A stretch of DNA of 64,000 nt. It comes from Delphinapterus leucas (lineage: Eukaryota > Chordata > Mammalia > Artiodactyla > Monodontidae). The number at the start of each line of letters is the position of its first letter. Within the stretch, counting starts at the first letter, position 1. Shown here piece by piece: positions 35,683 through 48,473 of the stretch. Location: assembly GCF_002288925.2 (NCBI RefSeq), contig NW_022098031.1, positions 3,694,869 to 3,758,868 of the forward strand. Reading direction: 5' to 3'. The notes beneath the pieces were generated by a model. The model was given only the letters and a program-made list of their open reading frames with translations. It was not told where the DNA came from and ran no database searches. The translations under genes and the position numbers were made by a program.

Positions 35683-36065
35683 CCTGGCTCTTGCATTCCT
35701 TAAAGCACTATGCTTCTTCAGGCCATAGGCTCTTTGCACATTGTTTCCCTTCTAACAAGAGTTCTGTTGAATTCCTCTTCTCTAGAATTCCTAGTCATCC
35801 CTCATATTCCTTCATCACCCTCACCAGTCAAGGTCAGTGTCTTCTATTACATGCTTTCACAGTATCAGTTACCTTTACCAAAGCAATTTCACAGTTTGTA
35901 AATATACATTTATTTATGTGAATGTTTCATTAAAATTTGTCTCCTTCTAAACTCCATGAGGTCAGGAACAGAGTCTGTATTTTCTCACCAGGACATCTCC
36001 AAGGCCTAATGAAAGTGACAGAAACAAGGTCCGCGATAAATATATATTGAATGAGTAAATAAATG

Positions 36066-38757
36066 AGACTGTTTACTTTTTAAATAAGGTATTTACCACT
36101 GTTTTCCTAGAGGGCTTTGTTCTGACCCTTAGGGGACCTTCTTCAGCATCAGAATTTCATTAGCTGCTATCAGCATCTTGGTTACTGTTATGCAAAAGCT
36201 ACTAAGAGTGTATTCCTGAAGGCTGTATTTTGCTTAGACTCTCCTAGGAAATGTGAGTGTCTGCACACAGGCTGTGGGTATTTCATATTAACTGACCTCC
36301 TACTGTGTTGCTCAGAAAGCAACTTGTGATTTGCTACCAGTCTAATTTTCTTACTAATATTGTATCACGACTTCCGAATCCTCAGTGGGTTTAGAGAAGG
36401 AGTTAGGGAATATAAGAAGTAAGTTGATTGTGTATGGAAAATTGGCCTGCATATGAGACAAACAGCTTTAGTTTCTTTACTGCATTTACTGTACTACAAT
36501 TATCTGAAATCTCAACCTCACTGGATTGCAAGAAACTGCAGCAGCTTTAATTAATGCTTTTGCCACCACTCCTATTGATTATTGCAAATGCCTGTATGTC
36601 TTTCCAAATGTTGTCTTCTGAGGGTTCTGGGTACTTCAAAGGACCTCCACTGCTGCACTGCTCTCTTGCAGCTCATTAAAGCTCGTATAATAAATGACCC
36701 CTCTGGCTCCTATTTCTCTATGCTTAACATCGTCGGGACCCATGCTGGTTTCTGATCTCATCCTGCCCCTTGTTTGGAGAATCTGTGCTTTTCTGCAGTT
36801 TAGCCTTTGCATTTCTAGTGATTAATTCAAATGTCTTTTGCAACCACATTGTTTAGGCACTACATGGTGTAAGCTTCTTGCATGTGCTATATTCAGAACA
36901 CCATTTTAAGATTTGCCAAGTCAAACCATCAATTGCACATAAAAATGCAGTGGTGTTTTGGCCCTATGTTTTGAAAAAGCAAATTCCAACACTGCTTTAA
37001 GACATCTCTCTGGTCTTTTTTTTTAGCTTCTTGCTGACATGTTTAGGAAGAATATATGAGAATAAATGCATTATTTAAATTTCCAGGTTGTCTATAGCAA
37101 CCCGTTTTCAGTCTAATTAGGACCAATAGGTTGCGAAATGCCTAAAGCAAATCCATTAACACTTAACTACTTCTCTTCTGGATCTATACTACACTGACAG
37201 AAGATCCAAGCATCGCATTTTTCAGGAGGGCTAATGACTTGATAATGTATTCATTGTGTCAGATGTCAGGCATACAGTAGGACTGTGAGAACTACAAAGA
37301 AGAAAAGAAGAAACAGCATTTGCTAATGTCTTCCTCCCTTCTGTCCCCATCGTAGTGTCACTGGCAGAGCAACCTCCAGTTCATGTAGGTGGTGACAGAG
37401 GAGGGACCTTCAGGATGAAGGGCACTTTTGCAATGATTTCTGTCTAGATTATAGTCATAAGGATTCTTGTTCACCAGCTTAATGTGTGAGTGGGGGGTGT
37501 GTGTCAGCCTAAGCTTTGTGTTTATCAGCTACATCCTCATCTTTGTGTGGCTAGGTAGTCATGAGCCCCCAGGGAAAGAAAGGAAGTGACTGCATTTATT
37601 CTCAGTGTTCCCAGTGGTCAGGTAAGGTGTTTTCGTGCTATGGTATATGGCAAGGTGGATGGCGCTTAATGAATGAATAAGGTGACCTTTTAGAAGAGTC
37701 AGTGCTGCTTCTCACATGAATCAGTGACAGAGTCAATTGCTATAAGAACCAAGAGGGACTTTGAGAGGAGGAGGCAAGGAGGTACAGCAGCTACCCAGCT
37801 GCTCCAAGAGCTAGAAGGAAAGGTCTCTCTCTCCCTCTCTACCCCCCTCATCTCTGTCTCTGTCTCTGTCTGTCTCTTTCTCTCTGTCTCACACACACAC
37901 ACACACACACACCCCTCCTTTTCCTGTGCATTATTAGAATTTAGTGATGCTATTCAATTTTATCACCTTTACATGAGAAATTATAAATCAATAACAAGTA
38001 CGAGCTATAACTACAAAGTAACATGGCTGACTTTTTAACAAACATAACAGACTTTTTACATTAAACAGGTTTTGTCCTTTTGAAGAAAGGAAGCTATAGG
38101 TTTATTTCAAGGCTTCTATTGGCCAGTCTTTTGCCACTCTTATTTTGGAATGGCCTTTGAAACCTGTGACATATTCGTTTGCATATCGTCCAGGGGAGCA
38201 AAGCTGCATCTCTTCAGGGTGTATCTAAATTGTGAAAGTAAACAAAAGGCATTCAGAGCCAAGTTCAGTGATTAGAAGTATATGTCCAAACTGGGTGATA
38301 TAATGTGGGCTGTAAAGTGAGGTACATTTCTAGAGTAAGCATTCCTGATTGTCCTGTGCTGGCTCCTCTGCTTATCTCCTGCCCACATCCCCAGCACACC
38401 TTATGAACCTACTGGTGTTCATTATTATCTAGTAATACTAGACAACTTAGCTTGTTTGAGGTCAGCAAGTATTTTTCAACTTTATGTCAATCTCTACCCT
38501 ATTCCCAACTTATAGATCTTGAATCCAGAACTTGATTCTACGTCTGGCTCTTTTAACTGGGTATTAGCAATGATTTCCCCACTGCTTAAACTACTAATTT
38601 TCCAAATAAACTCTGACTTAACTTTTTCTCTTGCCTTTGGATGCTGTGTGTTTGCTGACAAAGGACTCCCTACTCTACCTTGCTCCCCTGGAAACCCCAA
38701 CTCTAACATGAGCCATGTAGTCCAGAAGCTTAGAATTCCACTGTTGTGAACACAATT
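36066..38757. other. Repeat-poor unique DNA
   Basis: Apart from the microsatellite at 37.8 kb there is no recognised repeat. 36440-36760 contains homeodomain-like AT words ('gctttaattaatgctttt') and is a candidate conserved non-coding stretch. That is a guess from texture only. Confidence 0.45.
37825..37915. repeat. Pyrimidine tract plus (CA)n microsatellite
   Basis: A run of TCTC and TCTGTC units grades into about 13 uninterrupted CA units. The strand asymmetry (nearly pure C/T) over about 90 bp could favour unusual DNA structure. Confidence 0.95.
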
Positions 38758-38774
38758 TCAAAATATGTGTTTCA

Positions 38775-39548
38775 TTAAAAATAGAACTACCGTATGACCC
38801 AGAAATCCCACTAGTGGGCATATACCCAGAGAAAACCATAATTCAGAAAGAGTCACGTACCACTATGCTCATTGCAGCATTATTTACAGTAGCCAGAACA
38901 TGGAAGCAACCTAAGTGTCCACTGACAGATGAATGGATAAAAAAGATGTGGCACATATATACAATGGAATATTACTCAGCCATAAAAGGAAACGAAATTG
39001 AGTTATTTGTAGTGAGGTGGATGGACCCAGAGTCTGTCATACAGAGTGAAGTAAGTCAGAAAGAGAAAAACAAATACCATAGGCTAATACATATATATGG
39101 AATCTAAAAAAAAAAAAATGGTTCTGATGAACCTAGGGGCAGGACAGGAATAAAGACACAGACGTAAAGAACAAACTTGAGGACACTGGGGGGTGGGGTG
39201 GGGGGGAGGGGAAGCTGGGATGAAGTGAGAGAGTGGTATGTACGTATATACACTACCAAATGTAAAATAGGTAGCTAGTGGGAAGCAGCTGCATAGCACA
39301 GGGAGATCAGCTTGGTGCTTTGTGACCACCTAGAGGGGTGGGATAGGGAGGGTGGGAGGGAGACGCAAGAGGGAGGAGATATGGGGATATATGTATACGT
39401 ATAGCTGATTCACTTTGTTATACAGCAGAAACTAACACAACATTGTAAAGCAATTATACTCCAATAAAGAGGTAAAAAAATTTTAATCATGATACTGATA
39501 AAGAAAGGGGTAATTATATGAATAAATATATTTCTGCTTTTTAACAAA
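38775..39548 (+). mobile_element. 5'-truncated L1 with extra 3' sequence
   Basis: Contains the ORF2 C-terminus (38814-39107, including [12 protein letters not shown] and MEYYSAIKGNEIELF, with a stop after HIYGI), then a 3'UTR with a G-rich stretch at 39188-39212, and AATAAA near 39463. About 60 further bases follow the first A-run before a second A-run and the target duplication (aaatatgtgtttca at 38761-38774; aaaaatgtgtttca at 39549-39562). Confidence 0.93.
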
Positions 39549-39562
39549 AAAAATGTGTTTCA

Positions 39563-42500
39563 GAGCTATTTTAACTACTGGTGCTGCTATTGGAATAAGT
39601 ATAGAATAAGCATAACACCTTCCAAGATGACTACTTTTCAAGTAATACTTGAATGTGTACATTCAGACATGAGTGCTTTATTTTTTTCTCCAACATTTTA
39701 TTATGGAAGATTTTAAATGTTTTTGCCCAGCTTCAACAGCTTTCTCGTTTTCTTGTTTCATCAACCTCCTTCCAAATTTTTTCTGGAGTATTTTAAAGCA
39801 AAGTCCAGGTATCATATCATTTCTCCTAGAAATATGTCAGTATTTCTATCAGTATGTCAGTATTTATGTCAAACAGATAAGGGAGTTTTAAAAAACAAAA
39901 TCACTGTCCTGTTATTAAACTCAATAAAATTACTGAAATATTTTTAATACTGTCTATATTCTAATTCATGTTTAATTTTCCCAATTATCTCAAAAACGTC
40001 CTTTTAGACCTGGTGTTTGAATGAGGATGCAAACAAGGTCTATACATCATATGAAATATGTCTCTGAAGACTCTTTTAATAGGTATTTTTGCTATAAATA
40101 ATAACATACATATAAACTTACACATTACTGTTATCAACTTACCTTCCATAGCTAAATTATAAAGAGCTAATTTGTTTATTTATATATAAGTATGAATTTC
40201 TTGTTTTCATTGAGCGTCAAATTCCTGTATAAAGTAGTGAATTTCCCTCAGTGGACACTAAAGAAAGGACTCAAGTTCACCCACTGTCTACATGGGGTGG
40301 GCATAAGAGGCAGGGCCTTGATTGTGATTACTTCAAACTCTCCCTTCTTGGCTTTTGATTTTGATTCCATAAAAATGATAATTCATCATTTCTATAATAA
40401 ATTCAGTGTTCACAGATATTGTTTACATCACTTTGTCTCAGATTTTGCAATATGAGCTCTCAAAAGGAGAGTTTATTTCAATGATAAATGGCTCTTCTTT
40501 ATGTTATTTTTCTACTCCTTTATTGCCAAATAAATCTGTTAACTCTTAATATACAGCATATTGTGGAACATGAACATTTCAAAAAGAACGGTAAGCATCT
40601 TCCAACATGCTGTCCAAATGATAACAATTTCCTTTAATTTATAAAATAAAAGCACAATAAAATCCTAACTCCTTGCCATTAACTTTATAAAAAAGATACA
40701 CATTTATGCTACCTTCTTATATCTCCAATTTGCAAAGCCCTACTCCTGGGTTTTTATGTTAAATCCTTCTTTTTTCATTTAGTGTGGTTTCTTTCTAGAA
40801 GCATATATAAATATGAATTCAGAAAGAACTGTACTGTAAAAATGCATAGTTTGGAAAATCTTAATTATACACCATTAAAAGATAATACTCATTTAAAATT
40901 CAGTGCTCATTTAACCACATATTTCAGTGTATTAATAGTATTATTGTGTCATGATCTGCAAATTCATTATTGAATCATTTTCAAACTAGTATATAATATA
41001 TACAAATGCAGCCCAGAAATAACAGGTTAATAGTCTTGCTTCAGCTGGAACTAATTCTATGTTCAAGTCATTCTCCTTAGGGGGAAAAAAAAATTGAAGA
41101 ATTTAATTGAGCATTTGGAATACCAAAAGAGAAAATTGATGTATTTAGGAGGAGACTGACGCAAATAACATTCCACTGCATTAGCATTTATTTGTACAGC
41201 AGTCTCCAATCGAGCTCCTGTGCCTTAGCTTCTTAAGGTAAATATCTTCCTTTGCTTTAGAAGAGATTTCAATCTGGCTTTAGAAAGCATTCCAATCTGG
41301 CAACTGCTAATAAAAGACCCAATTCTATACCTCACATTCCCATGACTAGAGCTCACTGACACCAATATTAAAGTTTTATTTATGAAAATCCCCTACATTT
41401 TTTTTTAAACTGAGGAAATATAACATTGTCATCCCCACTGTCCTAACCACACACAGTGTGTGGGTGTGTGTGTGTGCACGTGTGCACATAGGTACATGCA
41501 TGTTCACACATGCACATACAGGAGCACGTGAACACAAAGAATAAAAGCAGTTACAATTTGGCGGGCATTATCTTATAGGAGTAGGTAATTCTCCTACCAA
41601 TATTCTATACTTAATATTCTACAGGCTTCGTATTTTCAAATTATAAGCCAGTAAATCATTCCACTAAAAATCTATAACAGTTTCCTGGCCAAAAATACAT
41701 CCTTTGGTGGTAATGAAGGCAATTCAAGAGATGAATGCGTATCAATAAATATTTAATATCTGGAATTAAAACTCCTGCCCAAGATCTGAATGACAGAAAA
41801 CTGTAAGGAATAACAATTTTGAGGAGCTGTTCAATTACAATAAAAATTCCCTTCCTAAAAATGCCTGGAAAGGATTCAATTTACTTATTTTCTCAGTAAG
41901 TCTTCCTGAAAATTTCATCCAAAAAATTGTGGCAGTCAGTTTGCGTTTTATTGCACAAGGGAGATTGATTTTTGCAGGAATCTCAGGGTAATTCCCTTTG
42001 TAAATCCCTCCCTGCCAAAAATCCTCTACCACGTGAATGAGCTATACAATATTGCCTTGCGAGTTTGTCTTTGTAGTAAAGGTTTTCTTAAAAGAAGGCT
42101 ATAGTGATAGCCTCCACATTGTCTGCAGAAAAATAATGAATTCTGCAGATTATCTAGAACAGCTGAGCAACTGTGGCTTCTCCACCTGAGACCTCAGCAG
42201 GTTACGGAGCCATGACAGCAGGGACAGACACCAACGGAGACTCGGGTTGAAGAACAGGAGAAATGAATGGCCTGTTTTTCTAAGCAGGTACCTTAATGCG
42301 TCCCAAAGGTAAATACAATTTATTCTTATAAATTCTATTGTTTTAAAAAATCTAGTCTAATTTACCCCCTTTCCACAACCCTTTCAACCAATATTGACAA
42401 AAGAGAGCAAGCCACACCACATCCAATGGCACATAGTGTTCTCATTAATTGAATTATTCATTGGGCTTTAAACACTGAAATGTAATATTGAAATTTAATG

Positions 42501-43525
42501 GCTTTTTAGTATCCTAAAAGTTACAGAGGTTAAAAGACATTTATGGAAGGTTATACATATTGCTTATAGAATGCAATAAAGATAAAAGTAATTGAGAAAT
42601 TTGACATGCTAATGTTTAAGTTTTTTGGTTTTGTTTTTGTTTTAGAAAATTAGTCATATTTTGCAGAAAGACTCTAAAATATTAGTCCCCATACTCCACA
42701 AAATAAAATTATTTCTAGCCACAGACAGGAATGACAATGCAAATTAATTCTGATTATTTTCTATTGTGGTTTGGACAGAACATGACATTTCCCCTACTAG
42801 TCTAAGATTTGTTTGTTTGTCTGTTTAATTTCTCGAGATACCTAGAAAAGGCCAGTAAACATAGAAGGTGCTTAGAAATAACACTTGTATTCATAATAAT
42901 TCTGCATAATCAAGAGAACAGTTTCACAGAATGGCCTAAAGCCTTCACCACTCAACCAATTTTTTAACCACATGTCTCTTCCTGGGGAAGAGCAAAGAAA
43001 TAAAAATAAATTGTTATCCTTTACCACTTTTTCTACTTCTATTGTTAATATCCTTTGGATGAGTGGCTATTTGCAAAGTTAACATGGACCAGTTGTTATT
43101 TCCATCAGATATTAAAATATTTTCTTAAAGTTAGCCTGGGAATAACAATGCTAGGTGTATAGCTACAAATTTCCTTACCCTGTTAAGTTTAAATTTTATT
43201 AAAATATCATCCAGTAGAATGTAGACAACCCACAACCACCCATAAAAGAAAATCTTCACTGCAGCATTATGAAGCAGGACAAAGCATAGAAAACGGATTT
43301 TGTTTATATTTTTCAATAAAGCAAAATTCACAAAGGATGACTAGAATATTCTAAGGAAAGCTCCCTTCACTCAAAATTTCTTTCTGTTGGTACCAGTTTT
43401 TTCTTTCTGCTGACAGATGGCTAGGCTTTCAAGGCCTTCCTGGCACTAGACTTGTACAGCATTTAAAAAGAGACGATATTATTTTGCCTCTAAAGACTCA
43501 CACCAGAATACTTACTGTTCCTATA
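39563..43525. other. Long repeat-poor AT-rich block
   Basis: Nearly 4 kb without a recognisable transposon, gene or RNA, the cleanest stretch in the window. A TG-rich microsatellite lies near 41.46 kb. Open frames are under 90 codons and unremarkable. Confidence 0.5.
41450..41535. repeat. Imperfect TG/CA microsatellite
   Basis: Alternating purine-pyrimidine sequence ('gtgtgggtgtgtgtgtgtgc', 'cacacatgcacatac') with interruptions. Confidence 0.85.
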
Positions 43526-43941
43526 CAGACATACCTCGTTTTAATGCACTTCACTTTATTGAGCTTCACAGATACTGTGTTTTTTACAAATTGAAGGTGT
43601 GCGGCAACCCTGCGTCGAGCAAGTCTATTGGTGCCATTTTTCCAAAAGCATTTGCTCACTCTGTGTCTGTGAGATTTTGCTAATTCTTGCAATATGTCAA
43701 ACTCTTTCATTATCTTTATATTTGTTATGGTGATCTGTGGTCAGTGATTTTTATGTTACTATTGTAATTGCTTTGGAGGCGCCACAAACCACAGCCATAT
43801 AAGACAGCAAACTTAACCGATAAATGTTGTAGGTTCTGACTGCTCCACCAACCAGTCATTCCCCTCTCTCCTGCTCTCCTTGGGCTTCCCTATTCTTTGA
43901 GGCTCAACAACATTGAAATTAGGCCAATTAATAACCTTACA

Positions 43942-46043
43942 ATGACCTCTAAGTGTTCAAGTGAGAGGAAGAGTTGCTCATATCTCAGGTTAAATTAAAA
44001 GTTAGAAATGATTAAGCTTAGTGAGGAAGGCATGTGGAAAGTCAAGATAGGTTGAAAGCTAGGCCTCTTGTGCCAGTTAGCCAAGCTGTGAATGCAAAGG
44101 AAGTGTTCTTGAAGGAGACTACTACTCCAGTGAACACACAAATGATAAGAAAGAGAATCAGCCTACTGCTGATATGGAAAAGTTCTAGTGGACTGGATAG
44201 AAGATCAAACCAGCCACAACACTCCCTTAAGCCAAAGCCTAGTCCAGAGCAAGGCCCTAACTCTCTTTAATTCTCTGAAGGCTGAGAGAGGTGAGGAAGC
44301 TGCATAAGGAAAGCTTGAAGCTAGAAGAGGTTGGTTCCTGAGGGTGAAGGAAAGAAGCTATCTCAATAATGTAAAAGTACAAGGTGAAGCAGCAAGTGCT
44401 GATGTAGAAGCCGCAGCAAGTTATCCAGAAGATCTGGCTAAGATAATTCACGAAGGTGGCTACATTAAACAACAGATTTTCAGTGTAGACAATACAGCCT
44501 TCTATTGGAAGAAGATGACATCTAGGATTTTCATAGCTAAAGAGGAGAAGTCAATGCCTGGTTTCAAAGCATCAAAGGACAGCCTGACTCTGTTAGGAGC
44601 TAATGTAACTGGTGACTTGAAGCCAGTGCTCTTTTACCATTCCAAAAATCCTGGGTCCCTTAAGAATTATGCTGAATCTACTCTACCTGGGCTCTATAAA
44701 TGGAACAACAAAGCCTAGATAACAGCACATATGTTTACAACGTGGTTTACCAAATATTTTAAGCCCACTATTGAAACATACTACTCAGAAAAAAAAGATT
44801 CCTTTCAAAATATTACTGCTCACTGATAATGCATCTGGTCACCAAAGAGCTCTGACAGAGATATACAAGATTCATGCTGTTTTCATGCTGCTAACACAAC
44901 ATCCATTCTGCAGCCCATGGAGCAAGGAGTAATTTCAACTTTCAAGTCATTATTTAAGAAATACACTAAGTAAGGCTATAGCTGCCATGCATAGTGATTC
45001 CTCTGATGGATTTGAGCAAAGTCAATTGGAAATCTTCTGGAAAGGATTCACCATTCTAGATGCCATTAAGAACATTTGTGATTCATGGGAAGAAGCCAAA
45101 ATATCAACATTAACAGGAGTTTGGAAGAAGCTGATTCCAACCCGCATGGATGATTCCAATGGAGGAAGTAACTATAGAGGTAATGAAAACAGCAAGAGAA
45201 CTAGAATTAGAAGTGGAGCCTGAAGATAGAATTGAATTGCTGTAACCTCATGATAATACTTCAAAGGAGGAGCAGTTGTTTCCTATGGATGAGCAAAGAA
45301 AGTGGTTTCTTGAGATGGAATCTAACCCTGGTGAAGATGCTGTGAAAATTGTTGAAATGATAACAAAAGATTTAGAATATTACATAAACAGGTGATAAAG
45401 CAGTGGCAGGCTTTGAGAAAACTGACTCTAGTTTATTTTTTTTAATGCAAGGAACATTCACTGATCAAATACTATTTGCAGAACACTGGGTTAGATGCTA
45501 TGGAGCTCATTAATCAAGCCCCACTGGAAGAGGAGTGAGGAGGATTTGCAGGAGATCATATGCACCACTGCGGATTTGGAGAAGCTTTTTGTAAGAGACA
45601 TCTGAGAGAGGCTTGTTGTAAGATATGAGGGGAGGGGGCTCAGGGCCATGGTAGGGATTCCATGGGTATTGTAGAGTAAGTCCTGTCATCTAATGCCAGA
45701 CAAGCTCCTGATGGGGCCAGATGTGATATTGGATGGGCAAGGAGCCATGAAGCATCCTCTCTGCCTCCTGGAGCTGGATCTGCTGAGGATTGACTCTAGT
45801 TTTGAAAGAAGTTCTACTGTGGGTAAAATGCTGAAGAATAGCATTGCATGCTACAGAGAAATCATTCGTGAAAGGAATAGTCAATCGATGCAGCAAACTT
45901 TATTGTTCTCTTATTTTAAGAAATTTCCAAAGCCCCAAGCTTTAGCAGCCACCAACTCGATCAGACAGCAGCCATCCACCCTGAGGCAAGACCCTCTACC
46001 AGCAAAAAGACAACGACAGTCTGAAGGCTCAGACAATGGTTAA
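43942..46043 (+). pseudogene. Tigger1 transposase pseudogene
   Basis: Position and residues follow pogo-type transposase: an N-terminal helix-turn-helix part from 43942 with an early stop, a CENPB-like DNA-binding part at 44034-44270 ([20 protein letters not shown]), and catalytic-domain fragments at 44344-44718 ([30 protein letters not shown]) and 44987-45223 (AIKNICDSWEEAK). The C-terminus ([18 protein letters not shown]) ends at a stop at 46041-46043. Frameshifts, internal stops and the insertion at 45.4 kb rule out a product. Confidence 0.93.
45435..45785 (-). pseudogene. Likely processed retrocopy fragment of an unidentified mRNA
   Basis: Absent from Tigger1 and bracketed by a diverged duplication of Tigger1 sequence (core tgactctagttt; left copy ends 45434, right copy ends 45803). 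A T-run at 45436-45443 is a poly(A) tail on the minus strand. Minus-strand sequence starts with a possible coding remnant ([20 protein letters not shown], stop after LVWH near 45690), followed by about 250 nt resembling a 3'UTR. It is not a repeat family I know. Source gene unidentified. Confidence 0.65.
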
Positions 46044-46258
46044 CAATTTTTAGCATAAAGTATTTTTAATTAAGGTATGTACATAATTTTTCAAGATATA
46101 ATGCTACTGTACACTTAATAGGCTATAGGATAGTGTAAACATAACTTTTATATGCACTGGGAAACCAAAAAATTTGTGTGACTCGTTTCATTGTGATATC
46201 TACTTTATTGTAGTTAGTGGTCTGGAACCCAGCCCACAATATCTCCGAAGTGTGCCTG

Positions 46259-47387
46259 TATATAATATAGAAATAAAAATACATTTAGAAATATATAGAA
46301 ATGGACTGTTCCTATGTATATACTATAAAAGCACTATTCTTAGAGCTGTTATTCTAGGGAGTGTACAGAGCCAGTATCTTGCTGTTCCACAGAAGTGCAT
46401 AAGGAGCTCATAAGTACATAAGTATATAAATAGACCTCAACATAACAACACACAAAACACCTGAGGCAGAGCTGGGTATTGCCCACAAACCACAGTATCA
46501 TACAGTTCACATGTTACCCCCTAAATTTCTGAATAAATGTCTTAGTTCTCTGGGTCTACATGAAAGCAATATACTTCCATTAGCTTTCATGCTGTGGTCT
46601 TGCATATATGGGGGTGACTTTGCTTATAAAGTCTGCTCAACAAAACACAAACTGAAAGCTATTTAGGATAAAGGAGTAGGGTGCTATACATGATGTCATA
46701 CAAGACATAATTCTCCACAAATGCTCCCAGTGATAATTGTATGTGCAGGTAATAGTGCTATTTTGAAATATTGTTAAAAGTCAGAACACTGCAGAGTCCA
46801 GAGAAGATAAAGTCTCTTGAACAAGTTAAGTTATTCTCAGCTGGTGCCTTTTCAACTAAGTCATCTTGCTCTATTATTTTTAATTTTAAAGGCTCTGAAT
46901 TCCCACTTAAAATACTGCCTAACAAACCACCCTTGACACACACTGCACCATCGTTCCACTAGATTATACAGAGGCATAGAACAAACGAAAAAAAACAGAA
47001 ACACCGAAAACAAGTGCTGATAATCATTCTGCTTCCAGAATCAGGGAAAATTATTCACTGCAAGGTCAATGGAACCAGACTGAATGATCACATCAGTGAC
47101 TTACCCCTGCTACACAACCACAAAAGGGCAGGACTGCCTCCTTATAAGTAGGCAGGTGACACTTTTTCATCCTGTCTTTCCTCTGGTTCAGAAACACAAA
47201 GTTTGTACCAAGCAGAAAACTAAGCAGCTATGTTTCCACCATATGGATAGACAGAGAAAATCAAAATGCCATCGTTCTTGTTCTCACTGCCTACACATTC
47301 TGCCCCATGTCCAACTGGAAACTGTAAATTCCAAAAGGCAGAGTAGAATGTTATGGACAGAGGTCAGGCATGGAGATAGTTCAAAAC
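46259..47387. other. AT-rich unique DNA
   Basis: No gene or clear repeat is recognised. The plus frame at 47084-47491 is open by chance and runs into the SINE. Confidence 0.5.
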
Positions 47388-47396
47388 ATAGCTCAA

Positions 47397-47756
47397 GGGA
47401 TGTCCCTGGTGGCACAGTGGTTAAGAATCCACCTGCCAATGCAGGGGACACAGGTTCGAGCCCTGGTCCGGAAAGATCCCACATGCCGTAGAGCAACTAA
47501 GCCCACGCGCCACAACTACTGAGCCTGTGCTCTAGAGCCGCGAGCCACACCTACTGAGCCCACGTGCCACAACTACTGAAGGCCGCGCGCTTAGAGCCCA
47601 TGCTCCGCAACAAGAGAAGCCACTGCAATGAGAAGCTTGCGCACCACAACGAGGAGTAGTCCCCGTTCACCACAACTAGAGAAAGACTGTGCACAGCAAC
47701 AAAGACCCAATGCAGCCAAAAATGGATTAAATAATTAATTAACTTTTTTAAAAAAG
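47397..47756 (+). mobile_element. CHR SINE, long form
   Basis: Complete, with head 'gggatgtccctggtggcaca', body and a diverged A/T-rich tail. The target duplication is atagctcaa (47388-47396 and 47757-47765). Confidence 0.95.
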
Positions 47757-47765
47757 ATAGCTCAA

Positions 47766-48080
47766 AATCAAGAACCCAGGAATGGTAATAAAGCAGGTGA
47801 GAACTAAAACCAGTTTAACATAATGCCATGTGAATGTAATAAATTTGGTTACTAAACTGAGTCTACATATAAATAATAGTACTTTTTAAAAAAGTATGTT
47901 ATTAAAAAATAATTTTAAATGTATAATTTGGGCTTTAAACCCCAGATTATAGAAACAAACAGGGGAGTGAGGGTAATTGCTTAGGCCCCCAGAACTTAGA
48001 AATATCCTTGGCTCTGCTCTTTCCCCATGTACCATATTTACTCCCTAAGCAAATCCCGCTGGCCTTCACACCTGCAAAAT
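47766..48080. other. AT-rich unique DNA
   Basis: Nothing is recognised in this short interval. Confidence 0.5.
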
Positions 48081-48473
48081 ATACCCAGACCTTATTCCTT
48101 CTCACCTTCTCCACCAAGGCACCTTAAACACACACCTGGATTACTGCAGTATGCCTGCTAATCCATCTCTCCATATCCTATTTTCTCCCCTTTTGCATTC
48201 TCTTATCAACACTGCAGTCAGTGTGCTCCTTTTGAAAATATGTCAGGTATAATCGTTGTTTTGTCCACATCTTCAAATTGTTGCCCATCTCAATCAAAGT
48301 AGAATTCAAAGTCCTACAGTGGCCATGGGACCCTATAAACACTGGCTCCTACTGACTTTTATTTTTTAATAAAATTATTTATTTGTTTGTTTAGTTATTT
48401 ATTTATTGTCTGCATTGGGTCTTCGTTGCTGCGTGCAGGCTTTCTCTAGTTGCAGCAAGCGGGGCCTACTCTT

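Larger units (their letters stand above)
34240..36065 (+). mobile_element. Old L2-like LINE, 3' region, with three nested insertions
   Basis: A series of phrases in order ('agcttcaattatcagcttta', 'gagtcatcctcaagatctcc', 'cttcttccaatccattcttc', 'ggctctttgcacattgtttc', 'ctccatgaggtcaggaacag', 'ttgaatgagtaaataaatga') matches a long, very common old LINE 3' region that I believe is L2/CR1-class. It is interrupted by a MER5-like element, a mariner MITE and a tailless SINE. There is no open coding sequence. Confidence in the family is moderate. Confidence 0.55.
43526..46258 (+). mobile_element. Near-complete Tigger1 DNA transposon
   Basis: Both terminal inverted repeats are present ('CAGACATACCTCGTTTTAAT' on the left, 'ATCTCCGAAGTGTGCCTG' on the right), flanked by TA (43524-43525 and 46259-46260). 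Without a 351-bp retrocopy insertion it is about 2.38 kb, close to the autonomous Tigger1 length as I recall it. This is a pogo-type member of the Tc1/mariner superfamily, long extinct. Confidence 0.96.

Noticed and set aside
44344..44718. 124-codon Tigger1 transposase frame as a domesticated gene
   Set aside because: It covers only part of the catalytic region and is bounded by frameshifts and stops like the rest of the element. There is no sign of preserved coding.
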